Made by a program: the position numbers and the translations under genes. 64,000 nt of DNA from JAHFTW01 sp038046785 (GTDB lineage: Archaea; Thermoplasmatota; E2; JACPAO01; JAHFTW01): contig JBBSVM010000006.1 of assembly GCA_038046785.1 (NCBI GenBank), positions 62,001 to 126,000 of the forward strand, written 5' to 3'. This document shows positions 34,681 to 41,529 of this stretch, in pieces. The number at the start of each line of letters is the position of its first letter. Within the stretch, counting starts at the first letter, position 1. The notes under the pieces are model-generated. The model did no database searches and was not told the DNA's origin. It saw nothing but the letters and a program-made list of their open reading frames with translations.

Positions 34681-34703
34681 GGAAGAAGCGACGAGGCGGC
34701 TCA

Positions 34704-34712
34704 GGTTAAGCC
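34704..34712 (-). promoter_or_regulatory. TATA-like box of the trkA-trkH-elp3 operon
   Basis: On the minus strand this reads GGCTTAACC and lies 24-32 nt upstream of the trkA ATG at 34680. Confidence 0.5.
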
Positions 34713-34736
34713 AATCGGTGGCTCTTCAGGAGAGAA

Positions 34737-35786
34737 CTACACGAAGGGTGGCTTCACGACGTTCGCCGACTGCGCCTTGCCGCGCACCTCGACGGCGACC
34801 TCGTCCCCGACGGCGGCGCCGCGCACGTAGCCAAGCGCGATGCCCTTGCCCGTGGTCGGGCTGATGGTGCCACTCGTTACTTGACCAATGCGCGAGCCGT
34901 CGCGGAGGATGGGGTAGCCATGGCGCGGGATGCCCGATTCTTGCACGAGACCGACGAGGCGATCGTGGTCGCCCGACTCCATCTGCACCCGCAGGTGCGA
35001 CTTGCCGTGGAAGTCGCCGTTCCAATCCATGACCCAGGCGAGGCCCGCCTCGATGGGGGTGCGGCCTCCTTCGAACTCGTTGCCGGCGAGGCAGTAGCCT
35101 TTCTCGAGGCGCAGCGTGTCACGGGCCCCAAGTCCGATGGAGGCAAGACCGTGCGAGGCGCCGACCGCCATCAAGTGTTCCCAGACCGCGACCGACTGCG
35201 CGGCGGGGAGGTAGAGCTCGACGCCCTTCTCGCCCGTGTAGCCGGTGCCCGAGACGAGGCACTCCACGCCGGCGATGCGCATCGTCGTGAGGTGGTGGAA
35301 TTTCGGTGCAGCATCCGACGAGGCTGCGGCAAGGATTTCCTTGGCCTTCGGCCCCTGCAGGGCGAAGATGCTCGTGGCTGCGGTGACATCTTCGACCGCG
35401 GCGCCTTCACTCCGCAAGGCGTCGCCCACGGCGACGTTGCGGCCGGCATTCGGGATGACGTAGAAGCGGTCCTCGGCGACCTTGAAGTAGAAGGCGTCGT
35501 CGAGGATGGTTCCGTCGGCGTTGAGGATGACGGTGTACTTGCCCCTCGCGAGCGGGACGACGGCGGGGTTGGAGGGGGTGACGCGGGCGAGGGCGGAGGC
35601 CGCCTTGGGGCCGCTCACCCAGAGATTCGACATGTGGCTGACATCGAACAGGCCGGCCGCCGTGCGGACGGCCGCGTGCTCCGCCTTGATGGAGCCGTAG
35701 TGCACCGGCATGTCGTAGCCTGCGAACGGGACGAACGTCGCGCCGTGGGCGGCGTGCCAGTCGTAAAGCGCGGTTCGGAGGGCCAT
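34737..35786 (-). CDS. gcvT: Glycine cleavage system T protein (aminomethyltransferase)
   Basis: The 349-residue GcvT starts TALYDWHAAHGATFVPFAGYDMPVHY (visible as LYDWHAAHGATF and FAGYDMPVHY). It contains GLFDVSHMSNLWVSG, the folate-site GTGYTGEKGVELYLP, and GLGARDTLRLEKGYCLAGNEF with the catalytic Asp. It transfers the methylene carbon of glycine to tetrahydrofolate or an archaeal analogue. The ATG at 35786 is fixed by a GATTATCC box about 26 nt upstream; the open frame continues to 35885 without GcvT sequence. No other gcv gene is adjacent. Confidence 0.9.
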   Translation of the reverse strand: MALRTALYDWHAAHGATFVPFAGYDMPVHYGSIKAEHAAVRTAAGLFDVSHMSNLWVSGPKAASALARVTPSNPAVVPLARGKYTVILNADGTILDDAFYFKVAEDRFYVIPNAGRNVAVGDALRSEGAAVEDVTAATSIFALQGPKAKEILAAASSDAAPKFHHLTTMRIAGVECLVSGTGYTGEKGVELYLPAAQSVAVWEHLMAVGASHGLASIGLGARDTLRLEKGYCLAGNEFEGGRTPIEAGLAWVMDWNGDFHGKSHLRVQMESGDHDRLVGLVQESGIPRHGYPILRDGSRIGQVTSGTISPTTGKGIALGYVRGAAVGDEVAVEVRGKAQSANVVKPPFV

Positions 35787-35808
35787 GCGAAGGCGACGCC
35801 ACGGCGAC

Positions 35809-35816
35809 GGATAATC
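35809..35816 (-). promoter_or_regulatory. TATA-like box of gcvT
   Basis: On the minus strand this reads GATTATCC, 23-30 nt upstream of the gcvT ATG at 35786. Confidence 0.5.
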
Positions 35817-35888
35817 AGCACGCTGAACGAACATCGTGCGGGCCGAACGCAAACGGACCATTGCATGCTCCATCCGAGCGAACAACGT

Positions 35889-35903
35889 GCGGGCCCGGGG
35901 GGA
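35889..35903. repeat. Short copy of the tRNA-Arg 3' end
   Basis: The 15-nt sequence GCGGGCCCGGGGGGA is an exact direct repeat of 35993-36007, which covers the 3' acceptor end and start of the T arm of tRNA-Arg(GCG). The copies are 104 nt apart, on the 3' side of the tRNA. This resembles a minimal att duplication or the scar of an excised element. Confidence 0.45.
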
Positions 35904-35907
35904 CGCA

Positions 35908-35927
35908 CGGAGCGCAGCAGCGCTCCG
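35908..35927 (-). terminator. Hairpin downstream of tRNA-Arg
   Basis: CGGAGCGC and GCGCTCCG pair perfectly over 8 bp around the loop AGCA, about 66 nt past the tRNA 3' end. No T-run follows, so the terminator role is only suggested by position. Confidence 0.3.
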
Positions 35928-35993
35928 GGCGAGCGAGCGAAGCGAGCGGACCCCCCGGGCTCGCTGAACGAGGCGCGAAGCGCCGAAGTGAAG

Positions 35994-36067
35994 CGGGCCC
36001 GGGGGGATTTGAACCCCCGTCGCAGGCTCCGCAAGCCTAAAGGATATCCAAACTACCCCACGGGCCC
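35994..36067 (-). tRNA. tRNA-Arg (anticodon GCG)
   Basis: On the minus strand the 74 nt fold as a cloverleaf. The acceptor is GGGCCCG/CGGGCCC (36067-36061 with 36001-35995) and the discriminator is G. The D arm holds GG at the expected site. The anticodon stem is TAGGC/GCCTG and the loop TTGCGGA gives anticodon GCG, reading CGC (Arg). The T stem is GGGGG/CCCCC with loop TTCAAAT. CCA is not encoded and no intron is seen. An integrase gene begins 137 nt beyond its 5' end, and a 15-nt copy of its 3' end lies 104 nt away at 35889. Confidence 0.93.
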
Positions 36068-36100
36068 TAGAGTCTCTCTTTGGTGCCTAAACTTGTTTAT

Positions 36101-36115
36101 CCCCCTGTTGGGGGG
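36101..36115. promoter_or_regulatory. Hairpin in the integrase leader
   Basis: CCCCC-TGTT-GGGGGG forms a strong small hairpin immediately after a TATA-like GTTTATCC (36095-36102) and about 90 nt before the integrase ATG. It could sit at the 5' end of the integrase mRNA or mark an integration site. Confidence 0.35.
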
Positions 36116-36203
36116 TGGACAAGTCAAGGCGCTCCCGCATGCGGAGTGCAGGATTCCAGAGGACCGAATCGCCCGACTCGGGTCCCCTACAAAAGGTGAC
36201 CGG

Positions 36204-37421
36204 ATGACCCGAGACGCACAACAGGATGAAATTGAGAAGCCAGAACCGACGACCGCGCCGGACCGTGACGATCAGACGTTGGGCTACATCGACCGAATGG
36301 TTGCCCAAATCGGTGCCGCCAATCGACCCTTCGTGGCCGATTTTGTGCAACGCCAACACGCCAGCGGGCTAAAACCCGGCAGCGTGGCGCACTATGCGGC
36401 CAGCGCCCGGCACGCCGATGCCTGGGCGCAGGGTCAACGCTTCGACCTCATCGAGGCCAAGCGGTGGACGGAGTTCGTCATCAAGACGCGCGCCGATTTC
36501 GCGGACTCGAACGCCTACACGATGACGCTGTGTATGCGGCGCATGATGAAAGAACTCCACCAGGTCCCACAATTGGGGGACGTGTCGTGGGAGCTGGACA
36601 ACTGCCTCTACATGCGAGAACCGGAGGCCCGCGTCGCTGGCCAACTGGTGGCGCGGGAGTGGTTCCACCAAATCGTGAAGGTTGCCACGAGCAAGTTCGC
36701 GTTCTACAAGACCGTCCCTGCCATCTTGTTGATTCAGGCGCTTTTGTGGACGTTGTGGGACTCCGGGTTCCGCATCTCCGAGTTGCTGAGTCTACGCGTG
36801 GGCGACGTGGAGTTTGTGAAGGAAGGCGTCAAGCTTTCTCTCAATCCGCGCGCGAAGCGGCTCAAGACCGGTCCGCGCAACATTTTCGCCCTGGAATGCG
36901 CCGCCATCCTTCGAGCATGGCTTGCGGTTCACCCGGCCGCGCACGACAAGCAGGCACCCCTGTTCATCGGCATCCGCGACCGCACGGGATACCGCCGCAT
37001 GACCTACACGGTCTGGTATCGGGTGCTGGTCGAGTTGGGCACGGTGTCGGGATGGGAGGGAGTCCAGAGCACGGGGGAGCCGCTGAACTCGCATGATTTC
37101 CGGCACTCCTGTGCAACCCGCAAGGCACGTCTCAACTGGCAGCCGTACCGATTGAACGCGTATTTTGGTTGGAAAGCCGGTAGCAAGATGGCTGAAACCT
37201 ACATTCATTTGGCCTTCGGGGACCAGATGGATCAAGTTCGCCGCGACGCCGGACTCGACGAATACGGCTACAAGGAAGCCGTGGAAGCAGGCGATGAAGA
37301 CGAAGCGTATTGGGCGCTCCTGGAGAAGCGCTTGGCGGCTCGGCACGTTCGGCGCTCTGGTGCCTTGACGGGTTCGCCCGCCTCGACAGGAGTTCCGAAG
37401 GACTTGGTCCCGAGCCCATAG
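36204..37421 (+). CDS. Tyrosine recombinase (phage-type integrase)
   Basis: The 405-residue integrase has an N-terminal SAM-like core-binding domain (about residues 35-140: FVADFVQRQHASGLKPGSVAHY). The catalytic domain has WDSGFRISELLSLRVGDVEF with the first catalytic Arg, LNSHDFRHSCATRKA with the HxxR box, and AETYIHLAFG with the Tyr nucleophile. It should integrate and excise the element. The ATG is preceded by AAGGTGA at a 4-nt spacing, a Shine-Dalgarno sequence matching that of the element's gene at 52130 and unlike the leaderless host genes. It ends with a Pro- and Ser-rich tail. It reads away from the tRNA and converges on rep. Confidence 0.9.
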   Translation: MTRDAQQDEIEKPEPTTAPDRDDQTLGYIDRMVAQIGAANRPFVADFVQRQHASGLKPGSVAHYAASARHADAWAQGQRFDLIEAKRWTEFVIKTRADFADSNAYTMTLCMRRMMKELHQVPQLGDVSWELDNCLYMREPEARVAGQLVAREWFHQIVKVATSKFAFYKTVPAILLIQALLWTLWDSGFRISELLSLRVGDVEFVKEGVKLSLNPRAKRLKTGPRNIFALECAAILRAWLAVHPAAHDKQAPLFIGIRDRTGYRRMTYTVWYRVLVELGTVSGWEGVQSTGEPLNSHDFRHSCATRKARLNWQPYRLNAYFGWKAGSKMAETYIHLAFGDQMDQVRRDAGLDEYGYKEAVEAGDEDEAYWALLEKRLAARHVRRSGALTGSPASTGVPKDLVPSP

Positions 37422-37426
37422 CGGAG

Positions 37427-38521
37427 TCATTCTGGGGGCCGGTCGTCGGCGGGGCCAGAGAGTTCCTCGTCGCTCAGCGGTTCGCCCCAGTCCTGGCATT
37501 CCATGCATGGGCATCCGGTGCCGTGAGGGCGGTCGGTGCCGCCCATCGCCTTCTCCGTTTTTCCGATGGTTCGGTCGGCGAGATGGCCGTAGCGCCAGTG
37601 GAGGATTTGGCGGCCCCGCCGTTCGTCCTGGCTCCAGGGGCCGAGCCGGTGCTCGTACTCGGTGAGACCGAGGAGGAAGTCGCCGACCGTGAACTTGGTG
37701 CGTTGGTTGTCCTTGTAGCTGTTCCACCACACAGTCTTCTGGTCCCGGCTGTAGTCAATCTTGCGCAGGTCCACGAGCTCGCGCAGCTGGTACTGGAGGA
37801 TTTTCGCGTAGTCGGGGATGCCCACGCGGGGCTCCGTGATGTGGAGGCTGCGCGGGTGGAGGAAGTCGAAGGCGCGAATGTCCCAGCGCGTGGCCCGCTG
37901 AGCGAGGAGTTCCTGGAAGCGGCGCGCGCCGTGGCCAGTGAGGTCAATGCGTTTGGTTGGTTGGGGTTGGCCGTCGACGAGTTGCCAACCGTTGAGGGTC
38001 ATGTCGATGTGGGGGTGGCGTTTTGCGAAGGAGCGCTCGCCGAAGTCTTGGTAGGTGAGCCAGCCACCGGCACCTTCGCCAACGTGGTCCTCGATGGTCT
38101 GCCACACCATCTTGGCGAAGGTGCCGGCGTTGCGGCTGGCCGGCATGCCCCAGCCGGTTCCGTCTTCGAGAATGGGTGCCGTCTGGACGATGTGGACGAA
38201 GCGGGGCGCCTTGCCTTCCGGCGTGCAGCGGTAGAGGGCGTTGAATGCCTCGCTCATGCGGCGGCGTTGCCGGCGCTTGTTGCAGAGGACGCAGAAGGGG
38301 ACTTGGTGGCAGCTGGTGGCTTCGACGCGGTACTTGTCGGGCAGGTACTTGTGGGGCCGGACGCGGAAGCGGGTGTTGCACGCGTCGATGGCGGGTTTCT
38401 TGTCGGGGCAGTAGTCGGCGACGAACTTGGTGAGGCCCTTGTGTGCGGAGCGTTGCTCGCGGGCGTGTTGGCGTATGGCGCGCATGGCGTGGTCGATTCC
38501 GGCCCGGGTGACGACGCGCAT
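37427..38521 (-). CDS. HUH-endonuclease replication initiator (rolling-circle Rep)
   Basis: The 364-residue protein has the HUH layout. A Cys/His zinc knuckle CHQVPFCVLC at 71-80 comes first, then a motif I-like strand FVHIVQTAP (108-116). Motif II is HPHIDM at 169-174, where H169 and H171 bind the metal. The motif III region DYAKILQYQL follows, with Tyr238 and Tyr244 as candidate nucleophiles. It should nick and rejoin origin DNA for rolling-circle replication. It is the last gene of the leftward operon and ends 5 nt from the convergent integrase stop. Two tyrosines would suit continuous replication, as in plasmid/virus Reps or IS91-type transposases. Confidence 0.78.
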   Translation of the reverse strand: MRVVTRAGIDHAMRAIRQHAREQRSAHKGLTKFVADYCPDKKPAIDACNTRFRVRPHKYLPDKYRVEATSCHQVPFCVLCNKRRQRRRMSEAFNALYRCTPEGKAPRFVHIVQTAPILEDGTGWGMPASRNAGTFAKMVWQTIEDHVGEGAGGWLTYQDFGERSFAKRHPHIDMTLNGWQLVDGQPQPTKRIDLTGHGARRFQELLAQRATRWDIRAFDFLHPRSLHITEPRVGIPDYAKILQYQLRELVDLRKIDYSRDQKTVWWNSYKDNQRTKFTVGDFLLGLTEYEHRLGPWSQDERRGRQILHWRYGHLADRTIGKTEKAMGGTDRPHGTGCPCMECQDWGEPLSDEELSGPADDRPPE

Positions 38522-38522
38522 G

Positions 38523-39674
38523 CTATTCCTGGTAGAATTTCTCGGCGACCTCGATGAGGCCGGTGGGGGCAGCCATGCCGAAGTCCGCCTCGAACGTGCC
38601 CTTGACGCGCGTGTAGGCTTGGCAGAGGTCGCTCATGAACTTCGCGAGCTGGTTGAGCTGTCCAGCGCTGAGCATGCGACCTTGGTACAGGTTGTAGGCA
38701 GCCTTGAAGTCGGCGACCTTGGGTTTGTTGGCGACGTTGCTGAGGTAGGCGGTGAAGCGGCGGTCTTCGAAGGCTTGGACGACGGCGCGCATCGTGTGGG
38801 CGGTGTCTTGGAATTGGCCGCTGAGGCTGCGCTGCGTGTTGAATTCCTTGATGGGCTCGTACTCTTTGTAGAGCGGGTCGGGCATCCAGCGCAGCGCGAG
38901 GACGCCGACGGGATAGCCCGCGAGGTGGACCATGAAGAGGCTGGTCTTTTCCTTGGGCATCCAGAGGACGAGGTCGAGGACGGCTTGGATGGTGCTGTGC
39001 TCCTTGGAGTTGGGGCTGACCATGAAGAAGTTGACCATGCTGGCGCGCAGCGTGTCCTCCATGTTCAGCAAGAGTTGGCCCATGGTTCGGCTGCCTTCGC
39101 CGCTCGTCTGGAGTTGCTCGTCGAGGACGATGGTGTCGCCCGGAAGTTTCGTCTTGAATTTCGTGGGCAGTTCGCCCAGGTCGATGCTGACGTGCTCCTT
39201 CAGTTTCGCCGGCGGGATGGGGGCGACGTCGTTTGCGAGACCGATGGCGCAACTGCTCTTGCCCATCCCGGTGGGTCCGGTAAACTCGAAGTGGACATTG
39301 CCGCCGTGGCGGAGACGGTACGCGATCTGGTCGGCGACCATCTGGCTGGCGTCCGTGAAGAGGGCGCGCAGGAGGGCCAAGTGTTCGAGGGGTTTGCCGC
39401 TCGGGTAAATGGGGGCCGCTTGGCGCAGAAGTGAGTGGGCTTGGAAGGGCGGAGCTTCCCAACCCCTCTGCGCGTAGGTTGCGTCAAAGAGGGCGCGAAT
39501 GCGCCGCTGGAGCTTGACGTACTCGACGTAGTTGTCGGCCTTGTTCTCGCCGATGCGCTGGTAGGTGCCGCCCAGAAGGAGCAGAATCTCCTCGCGCTCC
39601 TTCGCATCGAAGGGGGGCAGGTGTTTGCTCTGGAGTGTCTTGAGTGCGGGGATGCCCTGCGGCAGCTTCCTCAT
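38523..39674 (-). CDS. P-loop ATPase, candidate DNA packaging/transport motor
   Basis: The 383-residue protein has Walker A GPTGMGKS at 133-140, and Walker B TIVLDE at about 181-186 followed by QLQTSGEGSRTMGQLL. A sensor-like stretch NFFMVSPNSKEHST comes after. The N-terminal about 120 residues and C-terminal about 130 residues are helical and unassigned. The order of motifs fits the FtsK/HerA or Zot/VirB4-type branch of additional-strand ATPases, which move DNA or protein across membranes. In a virus it would be the packaging or assembly ATPase. It is separated from rep by 1 nt and overlaps the next upstream gene by 4 nt. Confidence 0.7.
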   Translation of the reverse strand: MRKLPQGIPALKTLQSKHLPPFDAKEREEILLLLGGTYQRIGENKADNYVEYVKLQRRIRALFDATYAQRGWEAPPFQAHSLLRQAAPIYPSGKPLEHLALLRALFTDASQMVADQIAYRLRHGGNVHFEFTGPTGMGKSSCAIGLANDVAPIPPAKLKEHVSIDLGELPTKFKTKLPGDTIVLDEQLQTSGEGSRTMGQLLLNMEDTLRASMVNFFMVSPNSKEHSTIQAVLDLVLWMPKEKTSLFMVHLAGYPVGVLALRWMPDPLYKEYEPIKEFNTQRSLSGQFQDTAHTMRAVVQAFEDRRFTAYLSNVANKPKVADFKAAYNLYQGRMLSAGQLNQLAKFMSDLCQAYTRVKGTFEADFGMAAPTGLIEVAEKFYQE

Positions 39675-40108
39675 TTCGTGCCTCCAAGAAGGGCGCCGAA
39701 GCCGCTCTTGGGGAGCTGCGGCTTGGGGGCGGCGGGCGTCTTGAGCGCCTCCGCGAAACTGCGCGGGATGTCGCCGAGGCGGCTGCTGGCGACAAGGCGG
39801 GCGCGTGCGTAGTAGGCGACTTCGGGCGGTCCCATGGCCGCGAGGTAGCCGAGGATGGGAGCGTCGTTCGGATGTTGGTAGTTGGCAACTAGGACGTTGA
39901 GGTCTTGGCCGCGACTCACATCCGCAAGGTAGAGCGCCATGATTTCCCGCTCAGCACCTTGGACCTCTGCCGTTTCCAGGCGGGCTTGGAGTGTTGCCAG
40001 GAGGTCCCGTTTGGTCTCCGGCTCGGATTGCGCCATGTGGTTGGCGAGCGCTTCCGCTTGCGATGCTTCCGGTTGTTCACCGGCGATGTCGCCGAGGGCG
40101 TCCTTCAT
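39671..40108 (-). CDS. Element protein, 145 aa, unknown
   Basis: This is a soluble, helical 145-residue protein with an acidic N-terminal half (GEQPEASQAEALANHMAQSEPETK) and a C-terminal Pro/Lys tail (PAAPKPQLPKSGFGALLGGTK). No membrane segment or catalytic motif is seen. It overlaps the ATPase start and is itself overlapped by the 239-aa gene, both in ATGA/GTGA style, so the three are translationally coupled. A role as an ATPase partner or scaffold is only a guess from position. Confidence 0.65.
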   Translation of the reverse strand: MKDALGDIAGEQPEASQAEALANHMAQSEPETKRDLLATLQARLETAEVQGAEREIMALYLADVSRGQDLNVLVANYQHPNDAPILGYLAAMGPPEVAYYARARLVASSRLGDIPRSFAEALKTPAAPKPQLPKSGFGALLGGTK

Positions 40109-40824
40109 GCGCGGCGCACCTCGAGGAGTCGGCGGCGCACGATGATGAACAGGATGGCGCCGAGGACCAGGAACGCTTGGAGGTCTTGCGGGATGAAGCG
40201 GTAGACGTCACCGCCAATTCCAGAACCGAGTTGGATGCCAGTGTAGAGGCTGAGGACGACGAAGGGGATGACGTTCGTGCTCGATTCGACTTGGGTCTCC
40301 AGGCGGGCGGCGATGTTGGGATGGAAGATTTGCGCGGTGTGGCCGACGTTCTGGTTCTCGGCAAGCGCTCGCACCAGCACCATCGTGTCCACCGTGCTCA
40401 CTCCGGCGCTGAGCAGTTCGGTCTGGAGTTTCTGGGCGCCGGGAAGGTTGGGACCGGTGCCGCCGCCAGGTTTCGTAGTGGTGGCGAGGGCGGTGGCTTT
40501 GTTGAGGAAGGTGCCCCATCCTTCCAGGACCGCTTGGAGGGGGAGTTCTGCGTAGGCGGCGCCGACGCGGGCGAAGTAGCGTAGCGTGATGGGGGACTGG
40601 CCGACCGCTTCGCGGGCGTTGGCCCAGCGCCTCGCCATGCGTCGTGGCAAGGGGGCAAGGTCGAGGAGGGCGGTGAAGTCGCGCAGGGTCGTGGGAGACC
40701 ACTGTCCGTTGTCTTTGACGTAGTTGGGGTGTCCGTCGAGGTCGAAATTGTAGTAGCCGTCGGCGTGCCGGATGGGCACGACGATGACGGCGTTGCCGCG
40801 TTGGACGAAAGCGTAGTCGTTCAT
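40105..40824 (-). CDS. Element membrane protein with C-terminal anchor, 239 aa
   Basis: The 239-residue protein has a mostly soluble N-terminal region (YAFVQRGNAVIVVPIRHADG, then helical segments). Near the C-terminus are two hydrophobic stretches, VIPFVVLSLYTGIQLGSG and LQAFLVLGAILFIIVRRRLLE, ending in RRA. It looks like an inner-face protein held by a C-terminal hairpin or tail. No family was recognised. It lies 3 nt downstream of the signal-peptide protein gene at 40828 in the leftward operon. Confidence 0.65.
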   Translation of the reverse strand: MNDYAFVQRGNAVIVVPIRHADGYYNFDLDGHPNYVKDNGQWSPTTLRDFTALLDLAPLPRRMARRWANAREAVGQSPITLRYFARVGAAYAELPLQAVLEGWGTFLNKATALATTTKPGGGTGPNLPGAQKLQTELLSAGVSTVDTMVLVRALAENQNVGHTAQIFHPNIAARLETQVESSTNVIPFVVLSLYTGIQLGSGIGGDVYRFIPQDLQAFLVLGAILFIIVRRRLLEVRRA

Positions 40825-40827
40825 GGT

Positions 40828-41529
40828 TCACCAGGGTTTGTTCTTGGATCGGGGTCGTTGTCCGATGAGGTAGGCGAGAAGTGCGCCGCCGCCAACGAGG
40901 CCGTAGGTGACAAGTTTCTGTTGTTGCGTGGCGGGGGGCGTGGCTGAAGTTGAATTGGCGGCCGGTTGCGGCTCCTCGTGGAAGGCCGCGACCTGATTAG
41001 GCGCCTGAAGAAGGACATCTCGCAGGAGTGTGCTTCCGTCCTGGCCACCTTGACTTGCGACGACCTCTCCGAATCGTCCCTCGCAGGCGTCTGCCTCGCA
41101 GCGCACGGTGAAGCGGCAGGTCTGGATGTAGGGGATGGTGGTGTTGGCGTCGCGGACGCCGCAGACGACGGGGGCGGGGAGGGTGGCCTCGAAGCAGGAG
41201 GGCGGAAGGCAGGTCGGAATTGAGTTGTCTGCCTCGCGCATGGTGATTCCGAGTTGGGTGAACGTGCTCGCTGCAAAGGCACTCCCGTTGCCGAGTGCGG
41301 GGTCGACTTCGCCGAGACCGCCTGCGGTAACGCTCGCATTGTCGGCTTGGCCGGCAACGTCGCCCAAGGCGCCACGAGCAAGCAGGGTGACGTTCATCTG
41401 GATGGGCAGGTCAATCTCGAGGACGTATCCGGGTCCAATCGGAAGAGTGGCGGGAGGAAATTCGGGCGGTGCCTGCGCCGTGGCTGCGGCCAACAAGAAC
41501 AGAGCTGTGATGGGGACGATGCGGTTCAT
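40828..41529 (-). CDS. Exported type I membrane protein, 233 aa
   Basis: The 233-residue protein has an N-terminal signal peptide (RIVPITALFLLAAATAQA). The ectodomain contains several Cys residues (PTCLPPSCFEA, VVCGVRD, TCRFTVRCEADACEG) likely to form disulphides. A Thr/Pro/Ala-rich stalk leads to one C-terminal membrane helix (LVTYGLVGGGALLAYLIG) with a basic cytoplasmic tail. This is the same layout as the 1209-aa protein encoded just upstream, whose stop it overlaps as ATGA. The ectodomain Cys pattern VCGV-Rx-T-x-C-x-F also recurs near the C-terminus of that larger protein. It may be a partner surface subunit. Confidence 0.75.
   Translation of the reverse strand: MNRIVPITALFLLAAATAQAPPEFPPATLPIGPGYVLEIDLPIQMNVTLLARGALGDVAGQADNASVTAGGLGEVDPALGNGSAFAASTFTQLGITMREADNSIPTCLPPSCFEATLPAPVVCGVRDANTTIPYIQTCRFTVRCEADACEGRFGEVVASQGGQDGSTLLRDVLLQAPNQVAAFHEEPQPAANSTSATPPATQQQKLVTYGLVGGGALLAYLIGQRPRSKNKPW

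Noticed and set aside
34881..36203. Plus-strand extension of the integrase frame across gcvT and the tRNA
   Set aside because: It overlaps the tRNA and gcvT and has shadow composition. A Shine-Dalgarno and ATG at 36204 fit the integrase domain.
36068..36203. Integration of the element into the tRNA-Arg 3' end
   Set aside because: The tRNA 3' end faces away from the integrase, and no copy of it was seen at the right side of the element. The att site is left undetermined.
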